DNA from: CAZUQP01 sp964484285
GTDB lineage: Bacteria; Pseudomonadota; Gammaproteobacteria; DSM-16500
Direction: 5' to 3'
DNA length: 7,137 nucleotides
Assembly (NCBI GenBank): GCA_964484285.1
Contig: CAZAEO010000103.1
Coordinates: 1 to 7,137, forward strand
Shown: one piece after another, positions 1 through 5,707 of the stretch
Numbering within the stretch: position 1 is the stretch's first letter
Layout of the letters: every line of letters begins with the position of its first letter
Made by a program: the position numbers and the translations under genes
Notes under the pieces: generated by a model
Seen by the model: the letters and a program-made list of their open reading frames with translations, nothing else
What the model was told of the DNA's origin: nothing
Databases searched by the model: none

Positions 1-1278
1 CAGCCTATTTCCGACGAGCTTAAGTTGGAAATAGATGAAAATATTTTTTCAGATTTTGAAAATATTCTATTATATGGTGATGTTGGAAAATATGTGGTAT
101 CGAAATATCTTACTATCTTCGATTTTTCAATATTGAGTCGCGTATCAAAAAAATTGGCGACTGCTATGCTGGAGAAAATAAATTCTCATACTAATAAACA
201 ATTATTACTATTTGTTTTAGATCGTAGTATTGCGGGTAACAATGGGTTTCCTGATGAAAAAGAGATGAGCAACAAAAATGCTTCTGCTAAAATGATAGCA
301 GAAAAAATTAAATATCCATTAAGTTGTTATTTGGAAAAGATAAAAAAATCTTTTATTACTGAAACAATAACTCATCATCCAGCCCGTACCGTCGGTTTTC
401 ATGGCGATTTTTTTACCTATGACGCATGGGATGAGTATGACAGCAGATTAAATATTACCAAATTGAATGTTAATTTCTTTATCAATAGCCCAGCGAGATA
501 CTTACTTAATTCTCCTCCCGCATGGATTTTTCTAGGAAAAGAAAACGAAGAAAAACTTATCTGGTTAAAGCAGATTCGCCAGCTATTAGATTTATACATG
601 CATGTCAGCAATAATGATATGGATTCGATGAGAAAGGTGATGAATCGTGATAATTCACTGACTTATTTAAATAATCAACTTATTCTCAGCTATTTCTCAG
701 AAAATCCTGCTATAGTACGTCCGCTCGATTTAGCAATATCAAAAAATAACAAGCCTATGATCACTTACTTGCTTGGCTTAGGAATTCTGCTCGAGAAGCA
801 CCATATTGAAAATATTATTAAAAATCTTACGAAAAATTTCATCTTAGAAACCCTGCCAGAGTCTATTATTGCTGCACAATTAACATCTGCTTTTCCATCT
901 AAATGGAATAATAGAACAATTAAAATTGTCGCACAATTTGAAAATTTTAAAGAATGTCTTTATCAAAAAATATTAGCTGAAAAAGATAAAAATCAACTCG
1001 TATTATTACAAGCTGGATCAGACAAAAATAAAGAAACGCTTCTTAGTAAATTATTTCATGTAAGCCGTGGAATAATGTATATATTTAAAGATAGAGATTT
1101 ACTAAAATCAATTCATGAAACCTGCCAACAACTTAAAAATAAACCGGCTGTTGCTTCAACAAAACCAAAAGAATTATTGTTTTCTGGCGCATCATCATTA
1201 TTTTTTCAAAAATCCAATAATAGTTCAGAAGAGACTAAAGAGACAGAAAAGTTATTGTCACAAATTCAACATATGTGA
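1..1278 (+). CDS. Putative F-box/ankyrin-like secreted effector, 5'-partial
   Basis: I do not recognise a named gene. The frame is open from base 1 (no in-frame stop), and the first usable codon inside the window is a TTG at 25 without a convincing Shine-Dalgarno site. The first in-frame ATG is only at residue 48 counted from that TTG, so the start is probably upstream of the window. Numbering from the TTG, residues about 17-50 resemble an F-box (two helices around YLTIFDFSILSRVSKKL). Residues about 186-260 resemble two degenerate ankyrin repeats (for example RPLDLAISKNNKPMITYLL). The rest is lysine-rich and mostly helical, with no signal peptide or membrane segment visible. The last 20 residues contain SEETKETE, an acidic block 10-17 residues from the C-terminus, where Dot/Icm effectors carry the E-block secretion signal. 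Base composition is far more AT-rich than the genes to the right. Effector function, perhaps as a ubiquitin-ligase adaptor, is inferred; the domain matches are weak and by eye. Confidence 0.6.
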   Translation, partial: QPISDELKLEIDENIFSDFENILLYGDVGKYVVSKYLTIFDFSILSRVSKKLATAMLEKINSHTNKQLLLFVLDRSIAGNNGFPDEKEMSNKNASAKMIAEKIKYPLSCYLEKIKKSFITETITHHPARTVGFHGDFFTYDAWDEYDSRLNITKLNVNFFINSPARYLLNSPPAWIFLGKENEEKLIWLKQIRQLLDLYMHVSNNDMDSMRKVMNRDNSLTYLNNQLILSYFSENPAIVRPLDLAISKNNKPMITYLLGLGILLEKHHIENIIKNLTKNFILETLPESIIAAQLTSAFPSKWNNRTIKIVAQFENFKECLYQKILAEKDKNQLVLLQAGSDKNKETLLSKLFHVSRGIMYIFKDRDLLKSIHETCQQLKNKPAVASTKPKELLFSGASSLFFQKSNNSSEETKETEKLLSQIQHM

Positions 1279-1314
1279 TTTAATGTTAATCATTTTATAT
1301 TGCTGGGGTAATAA

Positions 1315-1401
1315 ATGACAACGACGCGGAACTTAAAACTAGAGGATGTATTAAAAATAATTAACGAAGCTGGTAATAATCTGGACTTTGGCCATTTCTA
1401 A
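1315..1401 (+). CDS. Possible 28-codon small ORF, unknown function
   Basis: An ATG at 1315 follows a GGGG stretch (1305-1308) at a suitable distance of 6 nt and opens a 28-residue frame beginning MTTTRNLKLEDVLKIINEAG and ending FGHF before TAA at 1399-1401. The peptide looks like a normal amphipathic helical N-terminus, so it could be a true small protein or the surviving 5' end of a gene whose remainder was lost. It begins 36 bases after the effector gene stop, on the same strand. Its end overlaps the left arm of the inverted repeat at 1384-1397. I recognise no family, and a chance ORF is quite possible. Confidence 0.2.
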   Translation: MTTTRNLKLEDVLKIINEAGNNLDFGHF

Positions 1402-1483
1402 AATTTCAAGCAAAGATTAAGTTCAGCTTAAGGGATTGTGAAAATAAGAGGTTAGCTGGGAGCTTCGGGAAAATGGCCAAGTC
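1384..1483. repeat. Long-spaced imperfect inverted repeat
   Basis: The left arm at 1384-1397 (GACTTTGGCCATTT) and the right arm at 1471-1483 (AAATGGCCAAGTC) are reverse complements over 10 contiguous bases, plus a further GAC/GTC after a single-base bulge. Towards the centre, AAGC (1408-1411) and GCTT (1462-1465) could extend the pairing loosely. The arms are separated by 73 bases. No run of T follows either arm, so this is not a standard rho-independent terminator. It could be the ends of a small non-autonomous mobile element or a structured RNA, or a remnant of a deletion or insertion event between the effector gene and the LysR gene. Confidence 0.45.
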
Positions 1484-1494
1484 GAGCTTGAGGG
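1425..1494 (+). repeat. Three degenerate AGCTT-x-x-GGG words
   Basis: AGCTTAAGGG (1425-1434), AGCTTCGGG (1461-1469) and AGCTTGAGGG (1485-1494) occur within 70 bases. The first and last differ at a single position. They overlap or flank the right arm of the inverted repeat and stop immediately before the end of the LysR gene. The stretch 1279-1494 otherwise holds no recognisable gene apart from the doubtful small ORF. Confidence 0.3.
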
Positions 1495-2358
1495 TCAATC
1501 AATAGCATTTATGATCGCTGAAAAATAACGCGGAGGTTCAGGTCGCGCATACCATGCTAATAGATAACTATGATGATAGGTTTTGCTGTGGTTGAGTGCA
1601 ATCAGTGAACCGTCAGCAATATAAGGTTTAGCAAATTCTTTGGCTAAAGTCGTATAACCCAATCCTTCTATGACCATCATTGCTAATGATTCAGTTCGAT
1701 TGACAAAGTGTCTAGCATGATAGGCAATGTCGTATAAATCATACATTTTTAAATAATGATGCGTCAGTCGGTCGCTGGGATCAAAATCGATAATATGTTC
1801 AGATGCAATAATGTCGCGTAATTTACGCTTTTTCCAGGCGCTTGTGCAAACCAAGATATATTGTTCCGATTTTAACTGTTTAACTGCCATCTCGCGTGCT
1901 AAATGTTCTGGCTGGATAACAGCAAAATCAACGTGCCCCATTTTTAATTTTTGATGTCTATTCTCAATATCATCGATATCAAATCGAATATTGAGTTGCG
2001 TGAATTTTTTTAACACAGACAGACAACCAGGAATAATGCGCGATTTCATGATGCTAGTAGGGCCCGCAATGGAAATTTCAATATCGGATTGGGTAGCCGC
2101 GCCTTGAATAGTGGCCAGTGTTTCTCCTTCCAGTGATTTTGCTGCATGACAATAGCGAATGAGCGCTTCGCCTTCTTGCGTGAGTACCATGCCACGTCGA
2201 GTGCGAACAAAAAGGGTTGTCTTTAATTTTGTTTCAAGTGTTCTAATGCGCTGCGTAATGGCAGTTTGTGTCATGTGTAAACTGCTTGCTGCTCCGTGTA
2301 CTGTTTTATGTTGGGCAACGGCTAGGAAGGCTTCTAGTGGCGGGCTAAGTAAACTCAT
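1495..2358 (-). CDS. LysR-family transcriptional regulator, ArgP-like
   Basis: This 287-residue protein has the full LysR layout. The N-terminal winged helix-turn-helix spans about residues 8-66, with the recognition region AASSLHMTQTAITQRIRTLE and the family wing VRTRRGMVLTQEGEAL. A linker helix and a periplasmic-binding-protein-like effector domain follow (about 91-287). The effector domain most resembles the ArgP/LysG branch, including a segment like ArgP's GEVVGAVSIQ (here MGHVDFAVIQ, about 140-149), and the length is close to ArgP's roughly 297 residues. ArgP relatives sense basic amino acids and control amino-acid exporters. This gene is divergent from an amino-acid antiporter 93 bp away, so it most likely controls that antiporter and itself from the shared gap. 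The start is the ATG at 2358-2356; no strong Shine-Dalgarno is visible. The family is certain; the ligand and ArgP orthology are inferred. Confidence 0.9.
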   Translation of the reverse strand: MSLLSPPLEAFLAVAQHKTVHGAASSLHMTQTAITQRIRTLETKLKTTLFVRTRRGMVLTQEGEALIRYCHAAKSLEGETLATIQGAATQSDIEISIAGPTSIMKSRIIPGCLSVLKKFTQLNIRFDIDDIENRHQKLKMGHVDFAVIQPEHLAREMAVKQLKSEQYILVCTSAWKKRKLRDIIASEHIIDFDPSDRLTHHYLKMYDLYDIAYHARHFVNRTESLAMMVIEGLGYTTLAKEFAKPYIADGSLIALNHSKTYHHSYLLAWYARPEPPRYFSAIINAID

Positions 2359-2375
2359 TTTTTTTGATCACTTTA

Positions 2376-2403
2376 TAGATTTAATTCATTATATTTATAT
2401 CTA
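2376..2403. promoter_or_regulatory. Candidate LysR operator dyad
   Basis: TAGAT (2376-2380) and ATCTA (2399-2403) form a perfect 5-bp inverted repeat separated by 18 bases, with partial pairing beyond. The dyad surrounds the minus-strand TATAAT and lies just upstream of the plus-strand TATACT. That is where a LysR protein would bind to repress its own gene and activate the divergent antiporter. The spacing is longer than the classic T-N11-A box, and the match is short. Confidence 0.25.
2388..2393 (-). promoter_or_regulatory. Candidate -10 element for the LysR gene
   Basis: Read on the minus strand this is a perfect TATAAT, about 30 bases upstream of the LysR start codon, which would give a leader of roughly 20 nt. 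No good -35 hexamer is seen at 16-18 bp. The region is very AT-rich, so chance matches are likely. Confidence 0.3.
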
Positions 2404-2418
2404 AGATTGCCTTATACT
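2389..2418 (+). promoter_or_regulatory. Candidate promoter of the antiporter gene
   Basis: TATACT at 2413-2418 is one base from the -10 consensus. The best hexamer upstream is a poor -35, TTATAT at 2389-2394, with an 18-bp spacer. A weak -35 is usual for promoters that need a LysR activator. Transcription would begin near 2425, which favours the ATG at 2452 over the earlier TTG at 2407, which would lie upstream of the transcript start. Confidence 0.3.
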
Positions 2419-2451
2419 GCAACTATTTCAATTATGTTAAAGTTAGAACAT

Positions 2452-3828
2452 ATGACAGAATTAAAAACAACAGCACTGGTGCTTTTAATTGTAGGTGCCA
2501 TTGATAGTATTCGAAACTTACCGGCAACTGCTCTTTTTGGCAGTTCGCTGATTTTCTTTTTTATTTTTGCAGCGGTCGTTTTTTTAGTGCCAACCGCGCT
2601 TGTTTCAGCCCAATTATCTTCGACTAATACAGATAAAAGCGGCATTTATCATTGGGTCGATTCAGCATTTGGCCCTAAAATGGCATTTTTTTCCGTTTGG
2701 TTGCAATGGATCAATACCATGGTGTGGTTTCCTACGATATTGTCGTTTATTGCGGGTACGCTGACTTATTTATTCGATCCGAATTTGGCGCAAAATAAAA
2801 CGTATTTGATCAGTATCATACTTACATTATTTTGGACAATGACATTCATTAATTTAAAAGGCGTACATACCTCGGCTAAATTTGCTAATTTTTGCGCGCT
2901 CGTTGGCATGGTGATGCCTATGCTATTCATTATTGTGATGGCAGCAGTTTGGGTCGCGTTAGGTATGCCATTGCAAATTCATTTCACGATAGCAAGCTTA
3001 GTGCCTTCATTGTCACATTCAGAGAATTGGATTTCGCTCACCGCTATTATGACTTCTTTTCTTGGCATCGAATTGGCAATGGTACACATTAAAGAAGTGC
3101 ATCAACCACAAACCACTTTTCCTAAAGCACTGGGTATTTCTATTGTGCTGATTTTAATGACCATGATTCTCGGTTCTTTGGCGATTGCATTGATATTGCC
3201 TAAAAATGAAATCAATTTAGTGAATGGCGTGATGCAAGCTTTTACAAATTTATTTGCGGTTTATCATATGACATGGTTGCTGCCTATCATGACAATGATG
3301 TTATTAATGGGTAGTTTGGGCGGTATAACGAGTTGGATTATTTCGCCAGCAAAAGGATTATTACAAGCAGCACAAAGTGGTTATTTACCTAAATGGTTTG
3401 CTTATGAAAATCAACATGGCGTTGCGAGTTATTTATTAATGACGCAAGCTGGATTAGTCACATTGGTCTGTCTTGCTTTTTTATTCATGCCCAGTGTGAA
3501 TGGTTCTTATTGGCTCTTGTCTGCTTTGAGTACGCAGCTCTACATGTTAATGTATGTCATCCTTTTTATGGCGGCAATTTGTTTAAAGCAAAAAAGTCCT
3601 GCACAATCGGCAGCGTTTACTATTCCTGGTGGGAAAATGGGTACCTGGTTCGTTTGTATCGTTGGATTGATGGGTTGCGCCATTACGCTTATGGTAGGAT
3701 TTATTCCGCCGGATGGGATTAATGTAGGCGGAATAGTTCATTACGAAATGATATTCAGTAGCGGTATCGCGGTAATGATAGCGCCTGTTATATTATTTAT
3801 GAATAATTTTCTTAGGGAAACAGCGTGA
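2452..3828 (+). CDS. APC-family amino-acid antiporter, GadC-like
   Basis: This is an inner-membrane amino-acid permease of 458 residues with about 12 hydrophobic helices, belonging to the amino acid-polyamine-organocation superfamily, glutamate/GABA antiporter-like branch. Visible family signatures, numbered from the ATG at 2452, are the unwound first helix region with IRNLP (21-25), SGIYHWV (63-69), a helix-6 segment GIELAMVHIKEV (205-216) matching the GadC-type G-E-x-x-x-H-x-x-E-V pattern, and SPAKGLL...GYLP (298-313). The frame extends upstream to an ATG at 2434 and a TTG at 2407. I chose 2452 because the TATACT element at 2413 would place the transcript start downstream of the TTG, and because homologues have only a few residues before helix 1. 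Substrate is not determinable by eye. It is divergent from the ArgP-like regulator, and its stop overlaps the start of the rfbG-like remnant by 4 bases. Confidence 0.88.
   Translation: MTELKTTALVLLIVGAIDSIRNLPATALFGSSLIFFFIFAAVVFLVPTALVSAQLSSTNTDKSGIYHWVDSAFGPKMAFFSVWLQWINTMVWFPTILSFIAGTLTYLFDPNLAQNKTYLISIILTLFWTMTFINLKGVHTSAKFANFCALVGMVMPMLFIIVMAAVWVALGMPLQIHFTIASLVPSLSHSENWISLTAIMTSFLGIELAMVHIKEVHQPQTTFPKALGISIVLILMTMILGSLAIALILPKNEINLVNGVMQAFTNLFAVYHMTWLLPIMTMMLLMGSLGGITSWIISPAKGLLQAAQSGYLPKWFAYENQHGVASYLLMTQAGLVTLVCLAFLFMPSVNGSYWLLSALSTQLYMLMYVILFMAAICLKQKSPAQSAAFTIPGGKMGTWFVCIVGLMGCAITLMVGFIPPDGINVGGIVHYEMIFSSGIAVMIAPVILFMNNFLRETA
3814..3818 (+). promoter_or_regulatory. Ribosome binding site of the rfbG-like gene
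   Basis: AGGGA lies 6 nt before the GTG at 3825, inside the last codons of the antiporter gene. This good Shine-Dalgarno spacing supports GTG 3825 as the authentic start of the dehydratase gene, and shows the gene is translationally coupled to the antiporter even though its product is broken. Confidence 0.6.
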
Positions 3829-4527
3829 AGATACATCCTCATTTTTGGCAAGGAAAACGCGTTTTTTTAACCGGACATACTGGATTCAAAGGAAGTTGGT
3901 TATCACTTTGGCTACAAGCACTGGGTGCGATGGTCACAGGTTATGAGTTATTCAGAGACGGCTAAAGTATTAATTAATATTACAACGGACAAATGTTACG
4001 AAAACAAAGAATGGCAGTGGGGATACCGCGAAATTGATTCGATGGGCGGAGATTGGTCACAAGATCGGTTAGTGCCGGATCTTGTTGCTGCATTAGTCAA
4101 CGCAAAAAAACCGCTCATACGTTTTCCGCAAGCGATACGTCCATGGCAACATGTATTGGGGCCATTGTCTGGTTACCTTATGTTGGCAGAAAAATTATAT
4201 GATTTTCCAACAGACTATGCGCAAGCATGGAACTTTGGTCCGGAAGACAAAGATTGCCAACCTGTTTCTGAAATTGCCCATCAATTTTGTAAAATATGGG
4301 GCGATGCTGCTACATGGGAAAAAGAGCCATCCACAATAGAATGTCCGCATGAAGCCACTTTTTTGAAACTGGATAGTTCAAAAGCAAAATCTCTTTTACA
4401 ATGGCAACCACGCTGGACGTTGCAGCAAGCCATTGAAATAACCGCAGCATGGTATAAAGGCTGGTGTAGAGGGGAAGATCCACTTGATATGACTTTGCAA
4501 CAAATTGAATTATACACTAGGGGTTGA
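3825..4527 (+). pseudogene. rfbG: CDP-glucose 4,6-dehydratase remnant, two internal deletions and a frameshift
   Basis: The intact enzyme, an NAD-dependent extended SDR of about 355-360 residues, converts CDP-glucose to CDP-4-keto-6-deoxyglucose for dideoxyhexose sugars of surface polysaccharides. The start is GTG 3825. The first 46 codons encode a correct N-terminus with FWQGKRVFLTGHTGFKGSWL (NAD-binding G-x-x-G-x-x-G) but run into TAA at 3963-3965. The match then resumes in another frame with VLINITTDKCYENKEW. Roughly 75 family residues are missing at this first junction, which lies around 3940-3965. A second, in-frame loss at about 4045-4050 joins the MGG after the GYRE segment directly to GDW-x-x-DRLVP. 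It removes roughly 45 residues with the catalytic YxxxK and the RAGNVIGG segment. The C-terminal part (IRPWQHVL-x-PLSGY, WNFGP, PHEA-x-x-LKLD) runs intact to TGA 4525-4527. The remaining 200-codon frame from GTG 3925 cannot be an active dehydratase. Confidence 0.88.
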
Positions 4528-4555
4528 CGATCATAAGGTATAAAAATTAGCGGTG

Positions 4556-5707
4556 ATGAATTCTTTTACGATTAATGGCAAGACATTTACTTCAGCTTAT
4601 TTGCATGGATTAAATTCATTCCAAGTTAAGTCTGCGCTGAAACCGTATGTCATTTACTGGGACGAAAGTGATAATCCTTTTCAACGTATTAATGCATTAT
4701 TAAAAGAAAATTCAAATAATGTTTTACTGATCGATGAAAATGTTTTACGGCTATATCAATCTTTTCTTACTGTAGAACTTTCTCAAATTTTTTCGGTCAA
4801 TGCATCTGAATCTTTTAAAACATTAGAAAGCGTAACCGCATTATTGGATTTTTTGTGTCAACGTGATTTTACTAAGGATGAAAAATTAATTGTCGTTGGC
4901 GGTGGGATCATTCAAGAAATCGGTGCATTTGTAGGAACGTGTTACAAGCGAGGGATAAAGTGGGTACATTTTCCGACAACATTGCTTTCCATGAGCGATA
5001 GCTGTCTTGGCGGGAAAATCGGGATTAATTATAAAGGCGTTAAAAATCAAATTGCTTTATTCGGTACACCAACAGCAGTTGTGATTCATCCGTTTTTTCT
5101 TCAATCATTAACAGAAGAAGCGTTAAGATCGGGTTTAGGAGAAATTTTAAAATCATGCATTATCGGCGGCGAAGCATTTTTGTCAATTTATCAACAATGT
5201 GTTCAGCAAGGAAAAGTTCATTCTTTGCATGACTATAAAATACTTGTTTTAAACGCATTAAGCATTAAACGTGCCATTGTTGAAGAAGATGAATTTGAAT
5301 TGAATCATCGTCGGAGTTTGAATTATGGCCACACGTTGGGACATGCTATCGAAGTGATGTCAGATTATGCGATTACGCATGGATTGGCAGTGACCCTCGG
5401 AATGATCGTTGCCAATGAATTAAGTTATCGTCGAAATTTATTGAAACTGTCCCAAAAAGAACGCTTAAATAAGTTGTGTCTGGAATTACTTCCTGACGCG
5501 ATGGGTAAATGCATGCAAGCTATATCATTCCATAATTTGTTACCGTTGCTGCAAAAAGATAAAAAAGCAGAAAGTCGGCACGTGAGTTTTGTTATGATGA
5601 AAGAAATAGGTGATATTCATTTCATTAAATTACTTCTTAATAATGACTTGCTAAATGAAATTAAACAAATCGTACAAGGAATTTTTTATTGCAATGCGAT
5701 ATCTTAG
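4556..5707 (+). CDS. AroB-like sugar-phosphate cyclase (3-dehydroquinate synthase family)
   Basis: This 383-residue cytoplasmic NAD- and metal-dependent cyclase belongs to the 3-dehydroquinate synthase superfamily. Numbered from the alternative GTG at 4553 (one codon upstream), all mapped DHQS functional residues are present: R133, D149, K155, K164, N165, metal ligands E197, H260 and H276, K200, K239, R253 and N257. They lie in PTTLLSMSDSCLGGK, GEILK, LNYGHTLGHAIE and HGLAV. The odd point is GGGIIQEIGAF, where normal AroB has GGG-V-x-GD-x-x-GF: the NAD-site Asp is Glu and its preceding Gly is Gln. It is also not next to aroK but between an rfbG remnant and a flippase. Together these suggest a surface-glycan or cyclitol role rather than the shikimate pathway, though DHQS activity cannot be excluded. 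Starts GTG 4553 and ATG 4556 are both possible; the only purine-rich site (AAGG, 4535-4538) is far upstream. It begins 25-28 bases after the rfbG remnant. Confidence 0.85.
   Translation: MNSFTINGKTFTSAYLHGLNSFQVKSALKPYVIYWDESDNPFQRINALLKENSNNVLLIDENVLRLYQSFLTVELSQIFSVNASESFKTLESVTALLDFLCQRDFTKDEKLIVVGGGIIQEIGAFVGTCYKRGIKWVHFPTTLLSMSDSCLGGKIGINYKGVKNQIALFGTPTAVVIHPFFLQSLTEEALRSGLGEILKSCIIGGEAFLSIYQQCVQQGKVHSLHDYKILVLNALSIKRAIVEEDEFELNHRRSLNYGHTLGHAIEVMSDYAITHGLAVTLGMIVANELSYRRNLLKLSQKERLNKLCLELLPDAMGKCMQAISFHNLLPLLQKDKKAESRHVSFVMMKEIGDIHFIKLLLNNDLLNEIKQIVQGIFYCNAIS

Noticed and set aside
417..611. A minus-strand open frame of 64 codons inside the effector gene
   Set aside because: It is antisense to a longer protein-like frame, lacks any recognisable family pattern or ribosome site, and is cysteine/serine-rich in the way of chance frames.
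1276..1292. A terminator hairpin after the effector gene (TGATT / AATCA)
   Set aside because: The stem is only 5 AT-rich base pairs with no G+C core, so it is not a credible rho-independent terminator.
2159..2404. A plus-strand open frame of 81 codons antisense to the LysR start
   Set aside because: It lies opposite the conserved helix-turn-helix coding region, and its translation shows no family features.
2407..2451. The TTG 2407 or ATG 2434 start for the antiporter
   Set aside because: The TTG lies upstream of the likely transcript start given TATACT at 2413, and ATG 2434 has no ribosome site. Both would only add a non-conserved tail. The ATG at 2434 remains a possibility.
3925..4527. A free-standing 200-residue sugar epimerase/dehydratase gene starting at GTG 3925
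   Set aside because: It lacks the NAD-binding N-terminus and the YxxxK segment. The missing N-terminus is present just upstream in another frame with a proper ribosome site, so this is the tail of one broken gene.
4524..4552. A promoter for the cyclase gene: TTGACG at 4524-4529 and TATAAA at 4539-4544
   Set aside because: The two hexamers are only 9 bp apart and neither has a partner at 16-18 bp. TTGACG also overlaps the end of the rfbG remnant.
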